A stretch of DNA of 64,000 bases, from assembly GCA_905147135.1 (NCBI GenBank), contig LR990053.1:7452501-7516500 (forward strand), in the 5' to 3' direction. Every line of letters starts with the position of its first letter. Position 1 is the first letter of the stretch. The notes below the pieces were generated by a model. It saw only the letters and a program-made list of their open reading frames with translations. It searched no databases and was not told the origin of the DNA. Shown here in pieces: positions 49,318 through 61,784 of the stretch. This DNA comes from Blastobasis lacticolella (taxonomy: Eukaryota > Arthropoda > Insecta > Lepidoptera > Blastobasidae). The translations under genes were made by a program, and so were the position numbers.

Positions 49318-50135
49318 CTGGGGATGCAGTCTCGACATACATAGCGATCGCAAACTTATCGATTTCGGTCGTTATGTCATGTCAGGGGCTGTTTTTATCA
49401 ATATAAATAACTACCATTTGTAAGAAATTACCAAAAACTGTCCTGTCTATTGTTTTGTAACATTACCTAAATTTCTGTAATATTACTAATCCAAGGAAAT
49501 AGAAAATTATATATTTACAATACTTTGTTTACTTGTCAATTGATATTTTGCTAACGATTTATCGTTAACTTTGCGGGCTGTCAAATTTGTTCGCTATATC
49601 TAACGTAGAATCGTTATATTGACAGCTGAATTCGCTAAGTTACCTATCTTAATCGATAGCTTCGAATCTAAAAACTCAGGAATATTGATAAAATCTTATC
49701 CCTTGCAACTTTAAAACCAAGTTGCATGCCCCTCTTCTCTCCGTTTGCAATTAGTTGACATTGTCCTCTACCGACCAATTTATCATATTAATATGTACGT
49801 ATATTATCTATATATATTGTAGCCTATAGTGTGTATATACTAATGTATGTAGGTGTAAAATTATTAGCTTATAATATAGTAGTTTACAAGATGATTAATG
49901 CTATTTTTGTTGCTTGTCTGACTTATGTTTATCTTTTTCTCTTTCTAGACAAGGGTTGCCTGGAAGAGATCGCTTGTAGCCGCATTTGCCCACAATATTT
50001 GAGACCAGTTAAATTGTCTTTTTTGTAATTTTGTGTGCAATAAAGAGTATATTATCTATCTATCTGATCGTTATGACATAACAACCGAAATCGATAAGTT
50101 TGCGATCGCTACGTATGTCGAGACTGCATCCCTAG
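49318..50135. mobile_element. DNA transposon with 63-bp terminal inverted repeats
   Basis: Left end CTGGGGATGCAGTCTCGAC and right end GTCGAGACTGCATCCCTAG. The inverted repeat spans 49318-49380 and 50073-50135 with only a few mismatches and includes GCGATCGC and TTATCGATTTCGG. No transposase frame. A LINE 3' end (about 49940-50066) sits nested against the right arm. A target duplication could not be seen. Confidence 0.8.
49940..50066 (+). repeat. LINE 3' end nested in the inverted-repeat element
   Basis: GACAAGGGTTGCCTGGAAGA and GTAATTTTGTGTGCAATAAA followed by ATCT units, the same 3' terminus as at 5038-5114. It ends seven bases before the right inverted repeat. Confidence 0.7.
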
Positions 50136-50199
50136 GCCAGGAAGCATTTTAAAAGCTCTCTAGTCCTTGTTAAAACAAAGTTTGTTAATCACAAAGTCC

Positions 50200-50352
50200 C
50201 ACGCCGCGTCTGTCTGTCTGTTCGCAATAAACTCAAAAACTGCTGAAGGGATTTTATGCGGTTTTCACCAATAGTCAGAGTGATTTATGAAGAAGGTGTA
50301 GGAGTATAATTTGTTACGGTTACTACCCGTGCGAAGCCGGGGCAGGTCGTAT
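50200..50352. repeat. Dispersed repeat fragment (GCGAAGCCGGGGC end)
   Basis: GTCTGTCTGTCTGTTCGC at the left and ACCCGTGCGAAGCCGGGGC at the right; a common lepidopteran non-coding repeat type. Confidence 0.6.
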
Positions 50353-50999
50353 ATTTCATATTATACGAAAGCATGGATTTCAAAAGCTTTGTGATAATTT
50401 GTTCCATATATTTTTATGACTAATAGTTTAACACGACGCAATGCTCAAAATTGCGAGTGACATACCCATGTCACGTTAATTGTCAATCCGTAGTGTAACT
50501 GTTAACGATCTGACAAGAACAATAAATTATACCTCTGATGATAAAATCTTTCCTATCTGTGCAAGTATGATTATTCAAAAATGGACATCTCGGCCCGTCT
50601 TTTGAAAAAATAACTCAATCTACCTCGATAAAGCAAATTTAATTATATGAAATACGTTTCTCATTTGAAAGGCACAGGTGTCCTCTCCTTTAAGAATACT
50701 TTTTACTTTTTGTAAACAAAATACGATACAAGCAATATTTTTTTAAAGTCAGGAAACAAACCTACACGCCTCTGTATATATTTTGTAAAATGTGTTTTTA
50801 TTTTATTACAATAAAGAATAAATCAATAAATCAAACCTTGAATCGATTATTAGTCCACCAGTGTATTATTTGTACCTAATAGTTTAGAAATAAGTGATAC
50901 CTTAGGCTGCAAATTTCCTTGTATTCAGTACGAACTCTCCCAGCCTGCCGATTCCCATCTAACCATGTATTTTAAACAAAGAGAAATGTTTGAATATGA

Positions 51000-51330
51000 T
51001 TTCGGTCATGTGGCCGTCGTGTCATTATTAACTTCAACATTCAACCAAAAGTGAGCTTCATCGCGGAAAAATCTTGTATGGAGAAAGAAATGAACATCAA
51101 CGAATAATTTCACATTGGCAACCCGGATTGTGTGATCTAACTCCATTACATTATTTTATTTGGAGATATGTCAATCCACTTTTTTACATCGATAAACCAG
51201 AGACGATCGAACATAACAATCAATCGTTACGAAAAAAGGATATCCAGATTTGGGCCATCTACGCACCAGTTGAAGCAGCCACATTGCCGAAATTATATTC
51301 CAACATAAATTCCATAAAATTATCTTGCCA
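51000..51330. pseudogene. Rearranged mariner-like transposase remnant
   Basis: 51080-51330 on the plus strand reads SHWQPGLCDLTPLHYFIW and continues, the late catalytic region of mariner transposases. The block normally found before it (DEAHFWLN) lies on the minus strand at about 51005-51065. The two halves therefore face opposite ways, indicating an internal inversion or two insertions. Confidence 0.7.
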
Positions 51331-51347
51331 ATAAAACTAGTTTCTTA

Positions 51348-51605
51348 TATCATCATCATCATCATCATCACAGCCCATAACAGTCCACTGCAGGACTTCG
51401 GGCCTCTCCCACGAAAGGGGAGGTCATTGCCATAATCTCCACGCTTGGCAGGCGGGTTGGAGATCGCAGTGCAGTTGATGTAAATCTACCCAGAAAGATG
51501 CTGCTGCCCACCTTTCGGATTTGTCCCTTAGTCGCCTCTTACGACACCCACGGGAAGAGATGGGGTGGTGCTATTCTTTGAGGTGGCGGCACCACACACC
51601 ACCCG
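51348..51605 (-). repeat. SINE-like repeat, family A, variant subfamily
   Basis: Seven ATC triplets, then CACAGCCCATAACAGTCC and the usual left half. The right half differs (CCTCTTACGACACCCACGGG, GAGGTGGCGGCACCACAC), marking a second subfamily. Confidence 0.8.
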
Positions 51606-52192
51606 CTTTCTTATATGTATACTCGTAAATACGTTTTTCTTTACTTTATTTCAATATAAAAAACCACCCTTTACTGATACTTTGACGAATCATAATCTTT
51701 TTCGTATATGATGATGACACGTGTAAAATACGACAATAAATAGGTTTGTCTAATAAAGAGTCACTAGACCTTGAAACACTATGCTTGTTTCATGTTCTAT
51801 TTTCATGGAAATGTAAACCTAGTTGCTAGATTGACTATAAAATTCCATATGCAACGAAGGGCAGATTAGTAGAAGCGACTTTTCCACTGCAACCACTTAC
51901 TAATCAAAGGTCATCAAAGGTCTTCTCGGCTTATCAAAGGTTAGCTGGAAGAAATCCCGTTGTGGGATAAGCTCGCCTTTGCATTATACTCTGTATTTTT
52001 ATTTCCTGTAATGTTATAAATTGATGCAATAAAGAGATTACATACATACATACTAATAATATTATGATCGCTTCTTATTTAGTTTAGTATTACTCCCTAC
52101 AGCTACTAGAAATTGTATAATACTATTAGCACTAATATCTTGCACCTCAGGTAACTAGCTGAGGTAGTAGCTGGTGTTTACTAATATGGGTG

Positions 52193-52340
52193 CTACCTAA
52201 GCGTTTGAGCATCACGGCTTTTCATCTGCAGAGCAAGTGTAGAGGCGTTCCATCCTCCTCCTAACATAATCTGTAGACCTTCGTTCTGATGATCTTCAAC
52301 TTGAACATGTGCTTGTTCAGTTTCTCGTCCTACTAATATG
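52193..52340 (-). pseudogene. Unidentified coding-like fragment
   Basis: The minus strand, after a possible acceptor (ATTAGTAG), reads GRETEQAHVQVEDHQNEG, LQIMLGGGWNASTLALQMK and a few more residues to a TAG. Codon choice looks protein-like, but no family is recognised and the upstream side runs into a dispersed repeat. Confidence 0.22.
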
Positions 52341-53289
52341 GTGGATGTATGGATCGAAGTTTGGATGTTTGTTACTGCTTCACGAAAAACTACTCGTACC
52401 AAGCGGATTTTGATGAAATTTAGCATTATTGTAGTACATCCCAGAATTCAAAGTTGTTTCCACGCGATAACGCTGTAACCGAAATATAAACGGACAATTT
52501 GCAACGAAGGCTATGCGCTAAAGCTATTGATAAATAAATACAGCTCGAAGTACCGAACAGAAAACTTTTTAGTTATTATATCTACTACCTACTAACTAAT
52601 GATTTTATTAAATTGGAATTGAAGATTTCATTGAGTTTCTTGGGATTACATAAAATTATAATTTACTTACTTATTTATAGCCTTAGGTTGCAATAATACA
52701 ACCTACCTAAACTTGGTATGAATTTGATAATTTTATTGTCCTATTTTTATCCTCGTGTAGCCTCTAGATTGGATACCCTCTGTCTATTCCAACAAACAAT
52801 ATACTAATTAGGCCAATATGAGGAAAACAACAAGGATAATGAGCGTATATTTTTGTCTTACATTGGAGACTTGTAAGCATCACTAATTAAATTGTATTTA
52901 TTTATTCGTATGGCAAAAATGCAATATACGAGAAACACATTCAACTAATTAAAGTGCCGCCAATACAATGAAAGGAGAGAAATATTGTAAACAAAAGTTC
53001 ACGACTCTATAGTACTGTGCACCTGTCCTTTCATACAAAATTGGCATATTTACAATGTCACAATACAATCATACGACACGCACACTCTTGTACAGCCGAC
53101 AGATGTTGGAAAAGCCCCGACACAGTTTACATATTACATATAGATACTCAAATATTTTCCAAACTACGGAAAACTATTGTTATGAAACGAACATAAGAAC
53201 CATCCTGAAATCCTGGCTTCCAATTAAAAGAAACCGGTCCAGCCTCAGCCATCACATACACATGTATAACACTTTTTGCTAAGGGGATT

Positions 53290-53560
53290 GAAGAGCTATA
53301 AATCGTTTCTTTAACCCCCGAAGAGAAAGAGGGGTGTTATAGTTTGACGAGCGTATCTGTGTATGTGTGCACGTATGTCTCTGTCTCTGGCATCGTAGCT
53401 TCCGAACGGATGCATTGATTTCGATGCGGTTTTTTATATTTGAAAGCCAGTTTAATTGAGATCGTTCTTAGCTTTGTTTCGTTAAAATCGGCTCAGTAGT
53501 TTATAAAATATTTGAGTATATGTAAAGTAGGTCGGGGGTTATCCGACTTTTTCTGTCGGT
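53290..53560. repeat. Dispersed lepidopteran repeat (AACCCCCGAAGAGAAAGAGG type)
   Basis: TTTAACCCCCGAAGAGAAAG, GTCTCTGGCATCGTAGCTTC, and the end GTCGGGGGTTATCCGAC. The left and right ends share an inverted AACCCCCGA motif. Non-coding. Confidence 0.6.
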
Positions 53561-53894
53561 AGGGTTAAATGAGATGACGCAAACTTTTGTTTATAACTTT
53601 TTCTCTTTTCGAGGGTCGCCTTAGTAATATTAGTCTCCACTTTATATTATTGGTAACCAGTTTAGTAGGTAAGCGGACCGTAGCGGAAGCCAGGATTAAC
53701 CGCGCGGATTATGAGTTTAGTACGAATCATAAATTGTTACCTGTTTTAGGTACCTAAGAACATTGAAGCCGTGGTAAGATTAGTCCTTAAGTCCTTATTT
53801 TATTATAGAGCAGTTTTCCCGTGTCCCGTCTAGATCTCGGAAACGGAAACCTATAGGTAGGTAGGTTCAACTCTGTAGTTGACTATACGTCAGT

Positions 53895-54003
53895 CCCGTC
53901 AGGTGTGTTAACTCGATATTTAACGTCCATAGCCTGCGGTGACTGCTTACCATCAGACGGGCCGTAAGCTTGTTTGCCAGCTTAGCGATATAAAAAGAAA
54001 TAT
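53895..54003. repeat. LINE-3'-like dispersed fragment
   Basis: ACGTCCATAGCCTGCGGTG followed by CTTACCATCAGACGGGCC and GCTTGTTTGCC. Related fragments lie at about 5630-5765, 30133-30245, 33352-33445 and 55430-55530. Confidence 0.6.
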
Positions 54004-54934
54004 AGAAAACAAAAATGTCATATACAGACACAATGAGTCATTATGATATGTTCCTGTGCTCTTTCAGTACGCATGCACTCCATGGAAATAGTAGTCAATC
54101 TCACGCACGGAATGGAGAGGTCATTATTATTTTATAGGAAGTTGAATAATCGCAGGCCAAACGTAATTAGCAGTTTCAGTTCACATTATGATGATTGAAA
54201 CATTCATTAATTCCAGATTATTGCACAAAGGGAATTTTTGGTGCAAATGTGCGGGCTGGGCTATTGTATTTATGCAAAGCAAGCAAATTAGTACACGTCT
54301 AATTTAAATGTACCATTGCTACTACATAAAAAGTATTTGGAAATCTTAAAATGATTTTGCTCACGATCTCTTGCTTTTATATATTTTTTAGTATGTGTAA
54401 TGGAATATTTATGTACGTGAATTCCGTAAAACGAGAAAATAAATATAGCTCATCACGTCACTCAGGAACAGTTATTGACTACTTATCGACTACTTTACTA
54501 TCAATTAAAAACATTTCAGCGCCGGATCATTAGTTCCGAAGGGTACAGCTATACCCACAACTATACAACAAAAGTAGGTACAATAGATAAGAAACATAAA
54601 AGTTTTATTTTTGGAATCCCATTTCCTGCTGACATGTAGGTAAGGCGGGGTCGCGCTGGCCGCACCTTCGACTCGGCCGATGAAAGACAATAAAGCCTAA
54701 ATGTTATTTCACTACCTATATCCACAGAGCCATATTAAAAAGCTAATGGGTTCCTTTCAAGATAGTAATGAATGTGTAAGATACATAAATTATCGCGTGT
54801 TTTACAATGCAGTATTTGAAGTGTCAATTCAGTTTAGTCAGTATGAGTGCGTGTCGAAACTGAAGCAAACACAGCATATTGCTTCGACACAAGCCCAGCT
54901 TACTTTTGCATCTACTATTATTGTTGAGTTAGGT

Positions 54935-55171
54935 TTAATGCGACATCATAATGAGCTTTGGCCCTTCGGGGGGTTTTCGCGGTGTCCCTTCCGAGTTCCG
55001 CGTGCGGCGAGGCCGCGCCCTGCCCCAGGTCGGATCTAGGTCGCGCGACCGCCAAAAAACGCGAACATCGCTCAAAGGCGTGCTGACAGGCGCACAATAA
55101 CCGCCCCTAGGCGTCCGCGATGCCGCGGTGGACGACGCATAGACAATGACGCCCAAAATAAACACAGCCAT
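54935..55171 (-). CDS. Candidate small secreted peptide, 78 residues
   Basis: Minus-strand ATG at 55171-55169 (CCTATGG context) to TAA at 54935. The first 18 residues (MAVFILGVIVYASSTAAS) look like a signal peptide. The rest is Arg/Pro-rich with dibasic or monobasic sites (RPRR, RTPRGG) and one cysteine. The frame lies in a locally GC-rich patch. No known family is recognised. A peptide-hormone-like precursor is possible, but a chance frame in CpG-rich DNA cannot be excluded. Confidence 0.28.
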   Translation of the reverse strand: MAVFILGVIVYASSTAASRTPRGGYCAPVSTPLSDVRVFWRSRDLDPTWGRARPRRTRNSEGTPRKPPEGPKLIMMSH

Positions 55172-56907
55172 AGGATACACGCAGTCACTCCCGCTAATAG
55201 ACGCGCCGCAATTCGAACAGCGAATGGGATACGGGGTTATATAGCAGTATGGCGTTCAATAAAAGTTCAAGATAATCGGCACAAGAAGGTAGGGGTGAAA
55301 TGAAAATGCTTTTCAGGGTCGCCTACATGGGTACGATACCTCGGGTTTTTCAAACGTTCGTCCGGCAGCAGTAATGTTCACCGTTGTTACAGTATTTCCT
55401 TTGGACGACATGGGACCGTTCTCAGAGGTACATTAGAGGTATATTTGGAGGTGGACAACGCATTGGTGATAGCTCTGGTATTGCTGATGTCTATAGGCGG
55501 CCGTGACCACTTTGTCTGCCTTATAACATAATAAAAACACATCGTGCGGGCCGTAAGCTTGTTTGTCACCTTAGTTGTAAAAAAGCGGGTATTAGGTGAT
55601 AGATATCGATGGGTGATTGATGATATGAATACTAACAGACTTCTTGGATACGCTTCGCATAGGAGGTACCTACTTCCCCTTCGATAACGGTAGTTTAGGC
55701 ACGCACAAAAAGGTGAAGAAGCGAACAATCACTCAACAATACCACAGCAATATTTAATTCCAAAAAGGTCACATCATTGTCGGAAAAATAACTATAGCTT
55801 TTCCCGACAATTATGATGACTCGCTTTCGATTACGTAGATTATAGTATATAGGTACCTAGTTATTATTATTAATGTCATGAGTAATTTACTCACCAAAAC
55901 TAAGCGCAAAATAGAAGCGCCGCCCGCACGCCGTTCGCTAGCTTTGCCATGATAGTCTTCACCTGTGTAAGATAGAAAACACAGTTTAAAACGGTTTAAA
56001 ATCGTCACATATTTGTAACCAACAGTTTTAAATCGAAATTGATTAAGATATGTTATCAGATAAATCGTTCGATAACCGTCTGTTTGCATTTAGTTGAGCA
56101 ATAAAGTGATTGTAAATAGAACACATAACTGAACAAGATAAAAACGTACATCTGGCCACTTGTATCATGTTACACTATCTGCTCTGTTACATAATACATA
56201 CTATATGTTAATACCTAGGATTTTTGCGAAGAACACTGGCTCAAAAACGACAAGCGAAAGCTGGCAAAGGATTTGATGTAGTCGATATAACCGAAATAGG
56301 TCAAAATTATATCATCATAAACTTTCCTCAAGCGGAATGTTAGGTACCTACTTAGTCTTTCAAATACCAGAACATTGTTTCATACGGGGATCATTAACCG
56401 TGATTTTCACTACGCAAGTAGTTGCATGAATAATGAAATTAATACAAATAAGTACTTGACGATCGTCACTAAACGCGTGGCCATATTTGTTCGTACCGTA
56501 ATCAAACTTAAGTTTTCCATGAGAATGTAGGTGAATTCATCATTTATTGAAGCATTTACATAGATATTGTTATTGCTTTATGAAACGAAACATATGACCC
56601 TATTCACACAATTAAAACAATAGATTTGATTACTAGACTTAGTTTTGCCCTAACTTAATACACACTCTCTCCAAGAATCAATGTCCATTATGGAAACGAA
56701 ATGAATTTTATTGATCATACAAGAGTTGGGGTTACACAGTTGCAGTAATTTTCTTATTCCACCAAATCCTACCTTTTCAGGCGTATATCTATAACTGAAT
56801 TTATAACATGTCAAGACATTTTAATGGTGAATACTGAATAATGCCACCAAATATAAAACATCTTCCTACCTAAATTTAAATAGGATTCTTTAAGAATTAT
56901 TTTAAGA

Positions 56908-57325
56908 AATGAGGAGTTTTCCAGTAGGTATAGATAGTTGGTTTCAAAAAGCATCAATAGATGGCGCTCCTACAATTTTGGTAATCTTTTTATAATCTGT
57001 ATGATGGTGGCAGTGATTTCATGCAGCCAACTAATACTAAACTTAAAAATAAAATGTTTAATAATATAAACATAACTGTTAAAGGTTGAACGAAGTGTAA
57101 AAAGAAATATTTATAGAAGTTAGCACTATGTTCCATTATTATTACAACCTCTAAAATGGTTGAAAACTATTGACAAATACAATATTATCCAATACAACGT
57201 ACCCAGTGTTTATATCTTGTTTACTAAGAACCTATTTCAAGCGATTATCAATTACCAAAATTTTCGGGGCGCCATCTAGTGAGTGGTTAGGAATGCTTTA
57301 GATACCTATTGGAAAACTCCTCATT
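56908..57325 (-). mobile_element. MITE family M, copy 3 (opposite orientation)
   Basis: AATGAGGAGTTTTCCAGTAG at the left and CCTATTGGAAAACTCCTCAT at the right, about 24-bp terminal inverted repeats. 418 bp; it is the reverse complement of the copy at 47461-47867 with small differences. Confidence 0.88.
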
Positions 57326-57634
57326 GCAGCATAGTTAGTTTGGGTTGCTGTGACCGGCAGAGCAGAAGCACCATCACGGCGCTCGTGTATGGCGTCATAA
57401 TCATGTCATAAGGCGACTTAGGTCTTAGAGGTGAAACACAACCAGCTAGAGTACCTCCTTAGCAGACGAGGAAATGGGCAGCAGCATTCCCAAGGAGGGT
57501 TGGCGTCAGACAGGCAGCTGATTGTAAAACTTATAGCCAAAAAAATAAAGAAACGGTCATTTTAGCCGACCCCATTAAGTGGGATATGGGCAAAGAGATA
57601 ATGAAGAAGATGTGCCATAATTAGTACATTATAT

Positions 57635-57977
57635 TCATCATCATCATCTTGGCGTTAATGCCCGGTTGTGCTCTCGCGCACGAGGTCCGCCTTGACCATG
57701 ATCCAGGATTTGGCATTTCAGGTAATTATAGTGGAGCGACTGCCATCTGACCTCCATGACCTTGCTCCAGGGGAACCTGACCAGATTGGATCATGGTTAC
57801 ACATCCAGTCGCCTGAATGTGCAGGTTTCATCACGATGTTTTCCCTCATCGTAAGAGCATCGGTTAGTTTTAAACTAATGTGCATAACTCAGAAAACAGT
57901 AATTGGTACATGGCCGGAGCGGGATTCGAACTCTGGCTTACGAGTCGTATACTCTAACCGCTCGGGCACCGACGCTC
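57635..57977 (-). repeat. tRNA-headed SINE family B, copy 3
   Basis: ATCATCATCATCTTGGCG at the left and TCTAACCGCTCGG near the right end, as in 35991-36335. The B-box side has lost a few bases (GGGATTCGAACTCTGG). Confidence 0.82.
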
Positions 57978-58280
57978 TTAATTAGTACATTATAGTATTC
58001 CCAGTATTCTTAACGCTGATATGCTTGGTGACTGTTTAACATACATAAATAAAGCGCCGCAAGTGACTCATGTATGTAATAGTTCTAACATTATCGGCTA
58101 TTGTGCGTATCACACACGACAAATACACTGAATGACTCATAAAGACGCGGACACGACATCTTACAAAATTCAAGAACTATCGATATGTAGGGGTTTTTCC
58201 GGTATATTCAGAAATTATATATCCAGGCCAGAAGGCTAGATTATCGATCTAGTAGCGCAGTGTTCATATTTTATACATTA

Positions 58281-58480
58281 ATCGTCATCACAGCCCAATA
58301 CAGGCCACTGCAGGACTTAGGGCCTCTCCCACGAAAGGGGAGGTTATTGCCATAATCTCTCTCTTAATTTAATTTTCCAGCTTATGGAGACTTTAGACCT
58401 TTTGCTTCGAAAATATTAGTCGGTACGACACCCACGATTGTAAGGGGTTGGTGTTAGTCTACTCTGCCGGACACCACTCA
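58281..58480 (-). repeat. SINE-like repeat, family A, internally deleted copy
   Basis: CATCACAGCCCAATACAGG through TCTACTCTGCCGGACACC, missing the GGCAGGCGGGTTGGAG block. Confidence 0.78.
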
Positions 58481-58599
58481 GCTTATTCCCGTATAGTACA
58501 TTCAAATCGTCGCTATAGTTCATGGCTGTTTCGCTTTAGTTTTAGTCATCAACTTAGATGACTTTTCTGGACTATTCTGGTAGTAAGAAATGCTTTCTT

Positions 58600-59000
58600 T
58601 CCTAAAGTGGCAGAGCGTCCAAATGGCAAAAAAATTGGTAATGCCGCGTCGCGGACGGGCGCCTCCAACCGGGGGTCTGATGGCGATTCGGCCAGCCTTG
58701 CCGTGACAGAGATTAGGGCAGGGGTGCGGCGGCGCCTCCAAATGTCGCGCCATTTCCCGCCGAAACCACGCGATGACGTCACAAGCCGCGCCTGACATTT
58801 CGGCCAAAGCAACAAAGCCGCCCTACCTGCCGCGGCCGCTGATAACTAAAGGCCTAATAACTTTCGCCAGCTTTTTGGGTTATTTGCCTCGCAGTTCGCA
58901 TGACAGCGCCCGCAGCTCTTGGCATTTATGTTTACTCACACTGCCGCATAGGGCTCGCCCACCGGCAAGGACGGCCCGCATCGCGTCGTGGATTTTACCG
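58600..59000. promoter_or_regulatory. CpG-rich promoter-like region with E2F and CRE motifs
   Basis: A GC-rich block in AT-rich surroundings. It includes TTTCCCGCCGAAA (58753-58765, a perfect TTTCCCGC E2F-type site) and the palindrome TGACGTCA (58774-58781), 9 bases apart. No adjacent first exon was identified on either strand, so the gene it might serve is unknown. Confidence 0.32.
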
Positions 59001-61492
59001 GAGCTTCCACTGTTACTATAATTATACCAAAAACTGTTCACTACACCGAAGTATATGTAAAAAAAAAGATATTTAAAGGGACTAGTTACAATAAGACTAA
59101 TTGTTCATCTAACTTTGTATAACTAATTATACTATTATGGCAAACAGATAAAGTTGCGGTCTGCCACATTGTTTATTTATACTGACAGAATAAACTGGAA
59201 TGCGTTGCTCATAGAATAAGGGTCATTGTAGTATCCCGTATTTTGGAACGCGGAGCGATGCGTAAGTGCGAAGTGCCATATTAGATACATATTATTGTTA
59301 TTAAAAAAACTGTCTCCAAATAAAAGTAAAAAATCTGGATTCTTTTGTAAATGTTTAAGTAATAATATGGAAAAAAAACATTAAAAACGTAATATTGGCT
59401 TTTTTTTGGTCGAGTGAAGTTCATTAGATCTGAACACAACTGAACACGAAATTGACTAGACTATATCCTTCACTAATACATATATTTTTTCGAGAATTTA
59501 TAACGCTATTTTCTGTCTCATATTGTTTTCAAAAACGCAGCTCAAGCTATTCTGGGATAGCTGACCTTAAGACGGCGGCTTTAAGACGTAAGCCGAATCA
59601 ATTAGGTGAGACTCTAACCGCTAGAGCATCGAAAATGAAACATCAAGGCCGTAGCTCGCCTCAATTATTCGCCCAACTTCCTTGTCCATTAGTCTAGAAT
59701 AGAAACAGCTATAGATGCGTCAATGTGTAGATTCGCAAGGTTTAATTAACGAAATTGTAAACAATGGCCGAGTGATAGATCGCGGTAGCCCAGTGGGGAC
59801 CAATTGGACTGGTATACGACTCTGATGTACTGAGTAATTTACGCGGTATGCAAACTAATCTAGTCTAATGTGACGTGATCTCACTTTTGTACGAGGGGTT
59901 TAGCAGTCACGTCGAGGAAGGCGCTATACACAAAACAGAACGCTCGGAACCGCGCCTGTTGAGGTAATCGCCGAATATGGAAAGTTCTTTGTTTTATAAC
60001 TACGTAAACAGAGCAGCTAAAATAGGTTGCGTGCAAAGCTTTAATACACGATATAGGCAGGTACTTGGCACGGGTCAATATACCAAAGTTAAGCCACCCG
60101 TCGCCGTCCGTACGCTTACCAGCTATAGGTCTCTCTAACCTAAATCCAACCTCTGTTATTCTGGATAACGATACAGAAGTTTCAAAATTGGGTCAACTAG
60201 GGCACAAGGACGCCTTGAAACAGGTTAAACGCTCGTTAATTTTAATATACTACCTAATGTCTCTAAGGACGGGTGCTTTAATTGCTAAGTTAGTATACGA
60301 GTATACTCATAGGTACAGAAAGAGCTACATTGCAATGCAACTAAGTTTGGCATCTTGATAACACAGATAGTTTGATCACATTTCAAGGCACTCAATAGTC
60401 AGGTGTACAGAATTCCGACACATGGCCCAGTTTCATAGATATACAGTGTCGAAGGACACATTTTGCGAAACGAAAAGTTCAAGGTGATAGTGACTAGTGT
60501 ACGACATTCGTTCGGTGGTGAATTATTCAGTCGTCTAATTGTAAGAAACGTGAGAGCCAGCACAGCCGCTCGGGCCGCGGCGCGGTGCGTTCCCACGCGA
60601 ACGGGCCTCAAGGCACCACCGGCTATGAAAACCAACACCGTCTGTCTATTCTATTACTTTACAACTAGCATTGTAGGTACATAAGTCACCAGAAAAATTA
60701 AATTACCCCAATCTCCGCGCTTGACAGGCGATTTGGCAGCAGTGTTGAAACTTCACACCAGAACGCAAAAGAAAATGGTGCTGTCCATTTTTATAGCCTC
60801 GCCCAGTCTTATACGGCACTCATACCGACTGGACCGAGTGGTCGGCGACCAGTCGTATGTACCTGGACCTATAGACCTGGTAGGCCTTTCAACTAAGTGG
60901 TAAATAGATTTTTATAACTCTGGGCTGACTCTTGGCAAGAGGTGGCGCAGTAGTCCGCAGGACAGGTTTGGACATAGCTTCTTGGTGGAGGCCATAACTA
61001 CTGTTTGGTCGCTGTGTCATCATAGTTAGTAAGTAATTAAGTATACGGCACTCGGGTATCGAAGGCTTGCACTCTTGTTCTGCTGGACACGGCCAACCTT
61101 TAACTTTACAGTAGTAAACAGTACTCCACCTTTCCCGAGTTCGCTTTGATTTCAATTCAAATGAAAATATGGTAGAATATTCATTGTAAAGCATATAATT
61201 TAGAGCCGGGACACTGCACTGTTCCCTGTACTGGACCAGACCTCCATCCAAATAAGTCTGCTACGATCTGTCTTCCAGAGCTTGGACTGTCTGATAATTG
61301 CGAGTCGTGAGTTCGCCATATAGTGGCTTGATCACGACATCTCACGGTGTCCACTCGCCAATGACTTATCTCGTAACTAAGTAGCGTTTTTTTATAATCT
61401 TATCCATGTACTTATGAGAAAACGAACAGTTTATAACTTCTGTCTCTTAAAGTTTAATCATCCTACTAAATAACCATATTCGCGTTAATGGC

Positions 61493-61769
61493 ATAATTTG
61501 GCAGATGAGGTAATTACAGAGGAGCGACTGCCATCTGACCTCCATGACCCTGTTAACAGGGGAACCTGACCATATTGAATCATGGTTACACATTCAGTCG
61601 CCTGAATATGCAGGTTTTCCGTCACCGTAAGAGCATCGGTTAGTATTCAACTAATGTACATAACTCAGAAAAGAACTCAGAACAGATTGGCACATAGCCG
61701 CAGTGGAATTCGAACCTGGTACTTCTAGCTTATGGGTCGGATACCGTAACCACTCGGCCACCGACGCTT
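61493..61769 (-). repeat. tRNA-headed SINE family B, diverged copy
   Basis: GAGGTAATTACAGAGGAGCG, CATTCAGTCGCCTGAATATG and CCACTCGGCCACCGACGC follow the family order; the GAT tail is missing. Confidence 0.75.
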
Positions 61770-61784
61770 TGTATTAGTTTATTA

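Noticed and set aside
60889..61251. 120-codon minus-strand frame
   Set aside because: Begins with TTG rather than ATG, has no recognisable motif, and overlaps no supporting signal.
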